Assembly: GCF_030867095.1 (NCBI RefSeq)
Contig: NC_081831.1
Coordinates: forward strand, 19,444,001-19,508,000
Direction of reading: 5' to 3'
Length of the DNA stretch: 64,000 nt
From: Alligator mississippiensis
Lineage: Eukaryota > Chordata > Crocodylia > Alligatoridae
Shown piece by piece: positions 1-10,768 of this stretch (positions are counted from its first letter, which is position 1; each line of letters begins with the position of its first letter). The notes beneath the pieces were generated by a model. That model was not told the origin of the DNA and searched no databases. It worked only from the letters and a program-made list of their open reading frames with translations. Made by a program: the position numbers and the translations under genes.

Positions 1-3000
1 CTATGGGCTGAGCTCTGTACTTGGACAGTCAGAGAAACAGAGCTAGGTACAGAGATGTAAAAAGCCCACAGCTGAATTGATCTAAATTATGCAGTTATTT
101 AAGTGGTGTAATTTAAATTGGTATCAAACAGAACACAGATTTGCCCCTTTGCTGGGGGGAGGGGGGGAAGATAGGGGAAGGAGAAGGGGCAAATCTTAGA
201 CTGCAATCTGCCATTCTTAGACTAGTCTATATGCACCAAACTTCTGTTCTGTTATGGTGTAGCCACACTCAGGCTCTGGGGGTGACTGATGCCCCTGGTG
301 GCCATGCAATCCTTACTTGCCTCCAGCTCTAAGGTGTCCTCTCCTTCTGACTTGCCTGCCACTCATTGATGTAGTTATTTGATTGGAAGGGAGACTGCCT
401 AATGGGTCTGTCCTAGAGTGCACCCTAGTTCCTTCAGGTGCCAGGTAGTTCTCTCAGGGCACCTGTCAGTTAGCCTTAAGGGCTAATCATGGCCTCTGAC
501 CTCCCCTACAGCTGTGCCCATGCCTTGCAGGTATTACCAATTAGTGACCTTGGTGGGAAATTGGGGACAACCTAATAGCAGGCTACCTCAGGCCTCTATA
601 TGCTTGTCAGGGTCTTGGCCTTCCCAGCCTCAGCCCCTTCTCTCTCACTGGTTCCCATGGCCTACACCCATTGGGCCAGACCTGGCTTCTGGGTTCCAGC
701 CCTCGACTGCCTAATCCAGCTTGGTTTTTGCCGTGTCCCAGGGCAATACACTTGCTGAGCCTGGTTGGGTTCCTGCCTCCTCCCCAGCCCTTGTCCATGT
801 CCTTTTCATGCACAGGACACCCTGGCCATTGCTCTGCCCTTCCTGAGCACTGGCCCTGTGGTTCTTGCCCAAGCTAGCTTTCAGCCTGCCTTCCTTTCTC
901 TCTCTAGGATTTAAACTCTCCCTTGGGCCCAAACCCTGAATAGGAGCCCCTAGCAAGGCTTGAAACATTAGCAAGTACCTGGCACCCTGCTGTGGGTTAG
1001 TCCCCCAGGGACCCCCATCATGGCCCCTGTTCACTCTCACACCACTGGTTGACACTGTAACCAAAGAGTAATTCTTCTGGCAAACAAACTAATCCCCCTC
1101 CAAGTCCAAACATAAACCATAGCTATCTGCCTGCATAACAAGCCCCACCCCCCATGCCAGGTAACATTGCCCTGTGGGGCATCAGCACTCTGCTCATCTT
1201 CCTCAAGACAGCCCCAGTACCAGTTGGCCCTTGCTAGGATCAAACTGATCATTCTGGCTCAGGGTCTGTATTTATATACCTCTCTGGCCCTGCCCCTTGT
1301 TGGTCACATTCCTCCCTGAGCTGCCCAGGTGTTCTCTGATTCAGCTTGCCCGCTCAGCCTCCAGGTAACTTACTGCTGCTGGTCTATGCTGTGCTCCTAT
1401 CTTGTCTCCTATGCAAGGCTCTAGCCTATGGTGTTGCTGCAACACGGCTAGTTCTGTGGTAACCCCCCAGTACCTATTCCCTGGCCGCTCATAATAAGCA
1501 ACTTTCCCTGCCTGAGATTGTTTCTGCTGCTCCTTCATACTTAAAATAACAGGAGTCTTTGGCTCTTTGTTACATATAGGTATAGACTGGTTTCTGATCA
1601 CTTATACCACTAATGTCTGTACCTAATGCAGAGGTTCAAACTCCCTCTGGTTAAGAGGGTAGGTCTAGCACCCAGATCTCCTGCTTTCCAGGTAAGTTCC
1701 TTAGTCAGTCAGCTCCTGGGACTCAAACGTAGACATACAGTCTCCCTCTTCCCCTGGCATCTAACACCTGGTAGGTGATGCCTAGGTATGTTTTTCTGAC
1801 TTATGCACATATGCATCCATACTAGGCACATGTACCAGTGACTACCCTACTATACATACTACACAAACATGCTTCGGTGGTCAGTCTAAGCACGAATGTT
1901 TGTGCAAGGGTAATAGAAATGCAACTTGTAAGTGGCCAGAACCACTTACACAGCTAGAAAACTGCGATGTAGACTCACAAAGAGAAATACAATTCTGCCC
2001 TCTATGTCCTTCTGTAGATGGACCTCTTTAACCCATGGTCTTGCCATGTCATCAGTTTTTTGGCTTTGTTTCCTTTTTCATCTCCTGATGATTAAAACCA
2101 TACAAAGCAGGAAGGCTTGTTGGGGGTGAAGGGGCAGAAATCTTAGACTGAGATCAGTAAGCACAGACTTCACAAAGCATTTGAAAAAGTGGAGCGGAGG
2201 GTAGAGAGAATGGAGAGGGAACGAGAGGGAGCGAGATTTGGAAGCCTAACCTCTATCTTTTTTAAAAATAGCTATATGTGGAGCTATATATACACAGATG
2301 TAGTAACACTTTATATAGAGAATTGTTTATTTGTTCTTGGTAAGCTGCCAAGTACACTGCTAATTACATGCATAGAACGATACACACATGCACCTATACA
2401 CAGAATTAACTATATAAATAAATATCAACCATTTGTACGTGGGTTCTCAAGTCATGGGATCATGATCTCGGTAATGCTGAGAATAAATCTCAAGGTCTTG
2501 TAACTGTCCCACCCTTCACATGTTAAAAATGAGCAGGGGGGGATCATGGCTAGACCCTGGCTAGGGCAATCCCAGGCATTGCAGTAAATAAAGATAGCAG
2601 TTGTGAATCTGCAGTGTCTAAGTAAGGAAGCACTTTGAGCAGCTTGGTAGTCTAGTGTGCTGCTTAACTGATGTATTGTTTTGCAGGAAGGTCCAAAAAA
2701 TGATTAAATGAAAAATTCATCTGATTGTCTAGTGCTTTAAGATTTTATAGTAAACGTGACTGAAAAGTGATTTCAAGTAGTACAAAAGTGAAGTGTTTCA
2801 GTTACAAAATGTTAAAAATGACATATTTCCGTTTACTTCATTTTTAAAAAATTTAATTGTGCTTGTGTCCTGGAGCTATTCAGCAAAACCAACATGAATT
2901 TGCAAAATGCTTTGATATTGCCAAATATGAATTGTTCACTGAAGAAAGTTTTGTCTAAAACTTTTTCCTAGGTCTGATCAGTGCGACATTATTGGGTGAA

Positions 3001-3890
3001 GTTGTGGTTCTAATTAAGTCAAATGGGAAACTCCCATTGCCTTAAGTGGGTACAGTATTTCAACCATTGTTTCCAAATAGAAAAGCAATATATTTAGAGC
3101 ATGGTTACATATATACTCAGATTATTCAAGGCATTCTTACATAAGGAAAGATACAGAAGCAGTTGTTTTTGTTCAGGCCTATTCCTATTTATGTAAATTG
3201 ATCCATAGCTAAGCCTGACAGACTGATCAAGGCATGTTACAGGTCTGTTTAATCCTCCGACGTGAATTTCTTGCAGCTATGACATAAAGAAGAGAGCTTT
3301 GTAGCTCCAGCTGTATACATAGTTTTTGATATCGAAGTCCTTGTTCAGTCTCTATGTTGTTTGCCAAATTGCTGGCCATCACACAGCAATCTTAGGATTG
3401 TTGCTTTTAAGCAGTAGTATGTTTTGTATTTGCAGGCTTCTAACTTTTCGTTAGCTGTACTGTAAATGAGTTTCTACTATGAGCCCCAAGATAGTGATGG
3501 GTTTTCTTCTGGTAGCTTCTGTTTTCAGAAGCGTATCCTGGAGCATAATAAACTAGTTTTGTGCTACAATATGCCAGTATGTCAAAAGTTTTCTGCAAGC
3601 TTCCGTTTTACCATAATGCACCACTCAAGAATCCTTACAGACTTTTTCTACGTCGAGCAAACCTCAAAGCCCTTTTTTTTGCAATAACTCCCTTGATAAA
3701 GTGGTTCTTATTCTCTGACTAGGTACTGCATAGACATAGTTTATCTTGAAGTGAGAAGCAAGCTGATTTTAGTTATTTGTTTAATGTATTTAAAGAACTC
3801 CTTTACTGCACTACACTAACACTTAATTTTTATAAGCCTAACATATCATGAATACAGAGTTTACTGAAATGATGAGGAGAATTCAGCAGT
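1..3890. other. Intergenic, no gene recognised
   Basis: The open frames here are short (up to 117 codons), overlap on both strands and have no recognisable domain. 560-1300 is pyrimidine-rich and G+C-rich relative to its flanks. 2150-3890 is A+T-rich. I could identify no repeat family, tRNA or rRNA in this stretch with confidence. Confidence 0.6.
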
Positions 3891-3966
3891 AGGAAGGATG
3901 GGAACAAGGCTGTGGGATGTATGGAATTTACACAAACTAATTTGCTGGAATTTACACAAACTCCTG

Positions 3967-4443
3967 AGAGGTACGGAAGGACCCATCTGTCGCCAGGACC
4001 CCTCAGCACGAGAGGTATACTGCCTCCCTGGAGCAAAGATTCAGGATGTGATGGAGGTAATCCAGGCCAGGATCAAGCCCACCGATTACTACCCCATGGT
4101 CCTAGTCCATGTGGGTACTAATGATGCGGCCAGGAGAACCCCCGATCACCTGATGGTGGACTACAGTGCTCTGGGCAGCGTCCTGAAGGAGTTCGGTGCA
4201 CAGGTGGTTTTCTCTTCCATCCTACCAGTGAAAGGACGCGGAAGACGGCAGGAGAACTGCATCCGAGAAACCAACTGGAGGCTTCGGCAGTGGTGTCTCG
4301 AGGCAGGCTTCGGCTTCCTAGACAACAACCCGCACAACACAACGAGGGACATGCTCAGCTGGGATGGGCTTCACCTGTCCCCCAAAGGTAAGCGTGTGTT
4401 TTCTTCTAGGTTGGCGGATCTCCTCTGGCGGGCTTTAAACTAG
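3967..4443 (+). pseudogene. CR1 ORF1 protein, 5'-truncated, esterase (SGNH-like) domain
   Basis: The open frame reads through CLPGAKIQDVMEVIQARIKP, then VLVHVGTNDAARRTPDHLMV, and ends with WDGLHLSPKGKRVFSSRLAD and a TAG at 4441-4443. GTND and the DGLHLS block are the recognisable catalytic-region motifs (Asn block and Asp-x-x-His-like block) of the esterase domain in CR1 ORF1 proteins. The expected N-terminal part, including the first catalytic serine block, lies beyond the 5' truncation. The nominal ATG at 3898 is in flanking DNA. This would be a RNP or esterase accessory protein in an intact element; here it is a remnant. Confidence 0.75.
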
Positions 4444-4499
4444 GCTCGTCACGGGGAGGGGAGTACGAAGGCGGGGGAAGCTGTGGACCACCAAACCAT

Positions 4500-7427
4500 G
4501 TGGCACCCACAAGGACAGGCCAGCCTGAAGAAAGAGAGCATTGGGAACCTGAAAGCCATGGGGAGACCAGCACTATGGCACAGGTAAGAAATGAGAAGGT
4601 AAGAAACAATGGGCCCCATGGGACTGGGAGCGGGGGGGCAGCAAAGGCACCAGTCGCAGGGCTCAAGTGCCTATATACTAATGCTAGGAGCATGGGGAAC
4701 AAGCAGGATAAACTAGCGCTCCTGCTTGCACTAAACACCTATGGCTTAGTGGGGCTAACAGAAACCTGGTAGGATTCATCCCACGACTGGGCAGTACATA
4801 TTGAGGGCTATAGATTGTACAGAAAGGACAGGTCGGGGAAGAAAGGAGGGGGGGTTGCACTTTATGTCAGTGAGCAATATACATCAACCCTCATCAAGAC
4901 AGAATCCAAGGTTGAGGAAGTAGAAGGATTGTGGGTTAGGCTACATGGGGGGCAAGGAGAAAGGGATTTGGTGGTAGCGGTCTGCTACAGACCCCCACAT
5001 CAAGAGGAAGAAAGATATTCGGGGCTCCTGAGGTAACTCTCGGAGACCATAAAAGCTAAAGAGGTGGTAGTCATGGGGGACCTAAACTACCCGGACATCT
5101 GCTGGGAGTCGCAGACAGCAAAGTCCCACCACTCACGAAGGTTTCTAACCTGTGTACAGGACCTCCACCTGACACAGGAGGTACATGGTCCCACTAGGGG
5201 GAATGCCATACTGGATCTGGTATTGGCAACGGGGGATGACATGGTAGGGGACCTACAGATCGGTAGCCATCTGGGGGACAGTGATCACCTAATAATAGAA
5301 TTCAACATAAGACGTCGAGTGGGTAAGGTAACTAGTAGGGTGAAAGTGCTAGACTTTAGGAAAGCTGATCTCAATGAACTCAGGCGATTAGTCAGGGACA
5401 CACTGCAGTGTAGGAGTTTTGAAGGGATGGGAGCCCAAGAAGGGTGGCTGTACCTTAAGGAAACAATCCTTCGGGCACAAAGCAAGACAATCCCCGAGCG
5501 AGGCAAAAGAGGGAAAGGGGCCAGAAGGCTTCCCTGGCTGACCAGAGAAATCCAGAGCAGCCTAAGGGACAAAAGGGGAGCACATAAAAAGTGGAAACTG
5601 GGAGAGATCACCAAAGACGACTACACTTCCTCTGCTCGTGCTTGTAGGGAGGCAGTTAGACGGGCCAAAGCTACCATGGAGCTGAGGATGGCAACCCAAG
5701 TAAAAGACAACAAGAAATTGTATTTTAGATATATAGGGAGTAAAAGGAAGGCCCAGGGAGGAATAGGACCTCTGCTAAATGGGCAGAAACAATTGGTGAC
5801 GGACAGGGGGGACAAGGCTGAACTCCTCAACGAGTTCTTTGCCTCAGTGTTCCTAAGCGAGGGGCACGACAAGGCTCTCACTGGGGTTGTAGAGAGGCAG
5901 CAGCAAGGCACCAGACTTCCATGCGTAGACCCTGAGATGGTGCAGAGTCACTTGGAAGAACTGGATGCCTTTAAGTCGGCAGGCCCGGATGAGCTCCATC
6001 CGAGGGTGCTGAAGGCACTGGCCGACATAATTGCAGAGCCACTGGCGGGAATATTCGAACGCTCGTGGTGCACGGACCAAGTCCTGGAGGACTGGAAAAG
6101 GGCCAACGTGGTCCCCATTTTCAAAAAGGGGAGGAAGGAGGACCCGGGCAACTATAGACCAGTCAGTCTCACCTCCATCCTTGGCAAAGTCTTTGAAAAA
6201 ATTATCAAGGCTCACATTTGTGAGAGCCCGGCAGGACAAATTATGCTGAGGGGAAACCAGCAGGGGTTCGTGGCAGGCAGATCATGCCTGACCGATCTAG
6301 TCTCTTTTTATGACCAGGTTACGAAATGCCTGGACACAGGAGGAGGGGTGGATGTCGTATACTTAGACTTCAGGAAGGCCTTCGATACGGTATCCTACCC
6401 CATGCTGGTGAACAAGTTAAGAGGCTGTGACATGGATGACTACACAGTCTGGTGGGTGGCGAATTGGCTGGAGGGTCACACCCAGAGAGTCGTGGTGGAT
6501 GGATCGGTTTCGACCTGGAAGGGTGTGGGCAGTGGGGTCCTGCAGGGCTCGGTCCTGGGACCGATACTCTTCGATGTCTTCATCAGTGACTTGGACAAGG
6601 GAGTCAAATGTACTCTGTCCAAGTTTGCAGATGACACAAAGCTATGGGGAGAAGTGGACACGCCGGAGGGCAGGGAACAGCTGCAGGCAGACCTGGATAG
6701 GTTGCACAAGTGGGCAGAAAACAACAGGATGCAGTTCAACAAGGAGAAATGCAAAGTGCTGCACTTAGGGAGGAAAAATGTCCAGCACACCTACAGCCTA
6801 GGGAATGACCTGCTGGGTGGCACAGAGGTGGAAAGGGATCTTGGAGTCCTAGTGGACTCCAAGATGAACATGAGTCGGCAGTGTGACGAAGCCATCAAAA
6901 AAGCCAATGGCACTTTATCGTGCATCAGCAGATGCATGACGAATAGGTCCAAGGAGGTGATACTTCCCCTCTATCGGGCGCTGGTCAGACCGCAGTTGGA
7001 GTACTGCGTGCAATTCTGGGCGCCGCAATTCAAGAGGGATGCGGATAAGCTGGAGAGGGTCCAGAGAAGGGCAACTCGTATGGTTAAGGGGCTACAGACC
7101 AAGCCCTACGAGGAGAGACTAGAGAAACTGGACCTTTTCAGCCTTTGCAAGAGAAGGTTGAGAGGCGACCTTGTGGCTGCCTATAAGTTCATCACGGGGG
7201 CACAGAAGGGAATTGGTGAGGCTTTACTCACCAAGGCACCCCCGGGGGTTACAAGAAACAATGGCCACAAGCTAGCAGAGAGCAGATTTAGACTGGACAT
7301 AAGGAAGAACTTCTTCACAGTTCGAGTGGCCAAGGTCTGGAACGGGCTCCCAAGGGAGGTGGTGCTCTCCCCTACCCTGGGGGTCTTCAAGAGGAGGTTA
7401 GATGAGTATCTAGCTGGGGTCATCTAG
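4500..7427 (+). pseudogene. CR1 ORF2 polyprotein (endonuclease + reverse transcriptase), two in-frame stops
   Basis: A single frame runs from about 4500 to TAG at 7425-7427 (976 codons), broken only by TAG at 4770-4772 and TAA at 5034-5036. There is no frameshift, because all three open segments are in the same frame. The N-terminal AP-type endonuclease shows YTNARSMGNKQDKL, LTETW, MGDLNYPDICWE and the catalytic SDH in HLGDSDHLIIEF. The reverse transcriptase shows VPIFKKGRKEDPGNYRPVSL, DVVYLDFRKAFDTVS, GVLQGSVLGPILF and the active-site FADDTKLWG. The C-terminal region (LRPQLEYCVQFWAP-like, KLERVQRRATRMVKGLQ) matches CR1. The stops lie in or just after the endonuclease, while the RT half (5064-7427) stays open. 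It could be expressed only in part. Confidence 0.93.
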
Positions 7428-8246
7428 ACCCAGCACTCTTTCCTGCCTATGCAGGGGGTCGGACTCGATGATCTATTGAGGTCCCTTCCGATCCTAACAT
7501 CTATGAATCTATGAATTATATCAACATCTTAGCCGATACAGAGATTTGTATGTGTTGTATGGTATTCTAATGGTAGTTCTTGGTAGCCAGGTAGTTCTTG
7601 ACCCAAGAACCATTTGAAAAAGGACTACAGATCAGGAGACATTTACACAGATAATGGAAGTAGATAAGGATGGAAATTCATGTGAAGGGAAACTGGAAGA
7701 ATTCAGAGGCTAAATGAGTTACTGTGTAAAAATAAGGTATCTGTCAAGTCAGCAAATACAAGGCAGTTATGAAGCATGTTATTTACACCTCAGACAGAGG
7801 GAACAGGGGACTTGAATTTATAAAAGAGAAGATTCAGATAAAGAAACCATACCCACGAAGAACTTGTTCTCTAAGGATGAAATGTATCTACGTGTACAAC
7901 AACCAGCATGAGACCTATGCACCCTTGATATCCATCCACGTATACTCTGAAAATAAGGACGAACCTCAGATTAATAACTCCTGTGGATCCCCTCTGTAGG
8001 AGGCTTGTGGCAGAGTAGGCAGCTCCTGCAATAGGGATCCACACAGTATTGAAAAAACAAATGAAGAGTGTCTTAGATTTGGCCATCAGTGTGTTATGGG
8101 ATTTTTAGAGAATGGGAATTACCAGAGGAAGTGACAGGAGCATTTTTGATTTACAGAAAGCTGTCTTGGAGGGACTGTAAAATGCTCTGAGGAATTTGAA
8201 AATGCTATAATGTCTGGGAAATCTGCTGCAGAAAAGTGGAAAGAGT

Positions 8247-8440
8247 TTCATAGTTTCATAGTTGGTAGGCTTGGAAGGGACCTGAGCAGATCATCAAGTC
8301 TGACCCCCTGCAATGGGCAGGAAAGGATGCTGGGGTCAAACGCCCCGGCAAGGTGATTATCTAGCCTCCTTTTGGAGACCCCCAAGGTAGGAGTGAGCAC
8401 CACTTCCCCTGGAAGTTGGTTCCAGATCCTAGCTGCCCTG
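8247..8440 (-). mobile_element. Older CR1, 3' end piece (split by younger insertion)
   Basis: On the minus strand this reads as the 3' UTR and last part of a CR1, including TTGATGATCTGCTCAGGTCC-like sequence and a tail with repeated CTATGAAA (plus strand TTTCATAGTTTCATAG at about 8248). It stops abruptly at 8440, where the tail of a second CR1 begins, and its sequence resumes at about 10372. It differs at many positions from the young copies, so it is older. Confidence 0.8.
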
Positions 8441-8531
8441 ACATTATAGACATTATAGATGTTAGGGTCGGAAAGGACCTCAATAGATCATCGAGTCCGA
8501 CCCCCTGCATAAGCAGGAAAGAGTGCTGGGT

Positions 8532-10283
8532 CTAGATGACCCCAGCTAGATACTCGTCTAACCTCCTCTTGAAGACCCCCAGGGTAGGGGAGAGCACCAC
8601 CTCCCTTGGGAGCCCGTTCCAGACCTTGGCCACTCGAACTGTGAAGAAGTTCTTCCTAATGTCCAGTCTAAATCTGCTCTCTGCTAGCTTGTGGCCATTG
8701 TTTCTTGTAACCCCCGGGGGCGCCTTGGTGAATAAATCCTCACCAATTCCCTTCTGTGCCCCCGTGATGAACTTATAGGCAGCCACAAGGTCGCCTCTCA
8801 ACCTTCTCTTGCGGAGGCTGAAAAGGTCCAGTTTCTCTAGTCTCTCCTCGTAGGGCTTGGTCTGCAGGCCCTTGACCATACGAGTTGCCCTTCTCTGTAC
8901 CCTCTCCAGGTTATCCACATCCTTCTTGAAGTGTGGCGCCCAGAATTGCACGCAGTACTCCAACTGCGGTCTGACCAACGCCCTATAGAGGGGAAGTATC
9001 ACCTCCCTGGACCTATTCGTCATGCATCTGCTGATGCACGATGAAGTGCCATTGGCTTTTCTGATGGCTTCGTCACACTGCCGGCTCATGTTCATCTTGG
9101 AGTCCACTAGGACTCCAAGATCCCTTTCCACCTCTGTGCCACCCAGCAGGTCATTCCCTAGGCTGTAGGTGTGCTGGACATTTTTCCTCCCTAGGTGCAG
9201 CACTTTGTACTTCTCCTTGTTGAACTGCATCCTGTTGTTTTCTGCCCACTTGTGCAACCTATCCAGGTCTGCTTGCAGCTGTTCCCTGCCCTCCGGCATG
9301 TCCACTTCTCCCCATAGCTTTGTGTCATCTGCAAAATTGGACAGAGTACATTTGACTCCCTCGTCCAAGTCGCTGATGAAGACATTAAAGAGTATTGGTC
9401 CAAGGACCGAACCCTGCGGGACCCCACTGCCCACACCTTTCCAGGTCGAGACCGACCCATCCACTACGACTCTCTGGGTGCGACCCTCTAGCCAATTCGC
9501 CACCCACCGGACTGTGCAGTCATCCACATCACAGCCTCTTAACTTGTTCACCAGTATGGGGTGGGATACCGTATCGAAGGCCTTCCTGAAGTCTAAGTAT
9601 ACGACATCCACCCCTCCTCCTGTGTCCTGGCGTTTCATAACCTGGTCATAGAAAGAGACTAGGTTGGTCAGGCACGATCTGCCCGCCACAAACCCATACT
9701 GGTTTCCCCTCAGCATAATTTGCCCTGCCGGGCTCTCACAAATGTGAGCCTTGATAATTTTTTCAAAGACTTTACCAAGGATGGAGGTGAGACTGACCGG
9801 CCTATAGTTGCCCGGGTCATCCTTCCTCCCCCTTTTGAAAATGGGGACCACGTTAGCCCTTTTCCAGTCTTCTGGGACTTGGCCCGTGAGCCACGAGCGT
9901 TCGAATATTCCCGCCAGTGGCTCTGCAATGATGTCGGCCAGTGCCTTCAGCACCCTCGGATGGAGCTCATCCGGGCCTGCCGACTTAAAGGCATCCAGTT
10001 CTTCCAAGTGACTCTGCACCGTCTCAGGGTCTATGCATGGTAGTCTGGCGCCTTGCTGCTGCCTCTCTACAACCCCAGTGAGAGACTTGTCGTGCCCCTC
10101 ACTTAGGAACACTGAGGCAAAGAGCTCGTTGAGGAGTTCAGCCTTGTCCCCCCTATCTGTCACCAATTGTTTCTGCCCATTTAGCAGCGGTCCTATTCCT
10201 CCCTGGGCCTTCCTTTTACTCCCAATATATCTAAAAAACAATTTCTTGTTTTCCTTTACTTGGGTTGCCATCCTCAGCTCCAT
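8532..10283 (-). CDS. CR1 reverse transcriptase, open frame, N-terminally truncated
   Basis: This is a 583-codon uninterrupted frame ending at TAG (plus-strand CTA at 8532). It carries every RT landmark: ANVVPIFKRGRKDDPGNYRP, VVYLDFRKAFDTVSHPILVN, GVPQGSVLGPILFNVF and the FADDTKLWG active site. The endonuclease is absent because the element is truncated. The ATG at 10283 is an internal methionine of ORF2 (MELRMATQVKENKKL) and not a natural start. The RT domain has no disabling change that I see, but without an endonuclease or promoter it is unlikely to be autonomous. Confidence 0.9.
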   Translation of the reverse strand: MELRMATQVKENKKLFFRYIGSKRKAQGGIGPLLNGQKQLVTDRGDKAELLNELFASVFLSEGHDKSLTGVVERQQQGARLPCIDPETVQSHLEELDAFKSAGPDELHPRVLKALADIIAEPLAGIFERSWLTGQVPEDWKRANVVPIFKRGRKDDPGNYRPVSLTSILGKVFEKIIKAHICESPAGQIMLRGNQYGFVAGRSCLTNLVSFYDQVMKRQDTGGGVDVVYLDFRKAFDTVSHPILVNKLRGCDVDDCTVRWVANWLEGRTQRVVVDGSVSTWKGVGSGVPQGSVLGPILFNVFISDLDEGVKCTLSNFADDTKLWGEVDMPEGREQLQADLDRLHKWAENNRMQFNKEKYKVLHLGRKNVQHTYSLGNDLLGGTEVERDLGVLVDSKMNMSRQCDEAIRKANGTSSCISRCMTNRSREVILPLYRALVRPQLEYCVQFWAPHFKKDVDNLERVQRRATRMVKGLQTKPYEERLEKLDLFSLRKRRLRGDLVAAYKFITGAQKGIGEDLFTKAPPGVTRNNGHKLAESRFRLDIRKNFFTVRVAKVWNGLPREVVLSPTLGVFKRRLDEYLAGVI

Positions 10284-10371
10284 GGTAGCTTTGGCACTTG
10301 GGTTGCCATCCTCAGCTCCATGGTAGCTTTGGCACTTGGGTTGCCATCCTCAGCTCCATGGTAGCTTTGGC
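10258..10371 (-). repeat. Three tandem copies of a 38-bp CR1 segment
   Basis: The unit (starting ACTTGGGTTGCCATCCTCAG on the plus strand) occurs at 10258-10295, 10296-10333 and 10334-10371 with no difference between copies. It corresponds to the ORF2 codons around MELRMATQV. The array sits exactly at the truncated 5' end of the younger CR1, where it joins the older CR1. Confidence 0.95.
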
Positions 10372-10768
10372 AGTGAAGTAGTGCCTCCTGATGTCTAGTC
10401 TGAATCTGCTTTCCATCAACTGATGGCCGTTATTCCTTGTTACTCCCAGTAGTGCTCAGGGGAACAGGGACTCTCCCATTGCCTGCTGGTCTCCCTTGGC
10501 CAGTTTATAGATGGCCACCAGATCCCCTCTCAGCCTTCTCTTGTGGAGGCTGAACAGGTTCAGGTCCCATAGCCTCTCCTTGTAGGGCCTGCCCTGCTGC
10601 CCCCTGATCATATGGGTGGCCCTCCTCTGGACCCTCTCCATGCTGTCCACATCCCTCCTGAAGTGCGACGTCCAGAACTGGACTCAGTACCTAGACTGTG
10701 GCCTGACCAGTGTCACACAGAGGGGGACGATCACCTCCTTGGACCTGCTCGTGATGCATCTGTGGATA
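10372..10768 (-). mobile_element. Older CR1, continuation of the 8247-8440 copy
   Basis: On the minus strand this is CR1 ORF2 C-terminal sequence: ERVQRRATHMIRGQQGRPYK, then LNLFSLHKRRLRGDLVAIYK. It ends at about 10456 with a stop, and then a stretch that would run directly into the 3' part found at 8440-8247. Element sequence on the two sides of the younger CR1 is collinear: GATGTCTAGTCTGAATCTGC (plus) at 10390 follows naturally from ...CTAGCTGCCCTGAC at 8440. The 5' edge near 10768 is a normal CR1 truncation. Confidence 0.82.

Larger units (their letters stand above)
3960..7515 (+). mobile_element. CR1 LINE, near full length, young
   Basis: This is a chicken-repeat-1 non-LTR retrotransposon. 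In order it shows a partial ORF1 with an esterase-like domain, a short spacer, ORF2 with endonuclease and reverse transcriptase, a short 3' UTR containing GGTCGGACTCGATGATCTAT, and the CR1-type tail of two ATCTATGA units at about 7499-7514 in place of poly(A). The 5' end is truncated inside ORF1. A 17-bp word (TGGAATTTACACAAACT) occurs twice just upstream (3922-3938 and 3946-3962). Only two in-frame stops spoil ORF2, so insertion was recent. Confidence 0.93.
8441..10371 (-). mobile_element. Young CR1 LINE, 5'-truncated, inserted in an older CR1
   Basis: The minus-strand CR1 starts in the middle of ORF2 at 10371 and ends with a tail whose plus-strand form is two ACATTATAG units at 8441-8458. 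That is a variant of the usual ATTCTATG-type tail. By eye its RT is nearly identical to the CR1 at 5660-7427. The truncated 5' end carries three copies of a 38-bp ORF2 segment. The flanks on both sides are the same older CR1, so this is a nested insertion. I could not identify a clear target duplication. Confidence 0.9.

Noticed and set aside
9169-9651. Plus-strand frames of up to 160 codons opposite the CR1 RT
   Set aside because: They are antisense shadows of the CR1 reverse transcriptase. The same shadows appear opposite the plus-strand CR1.
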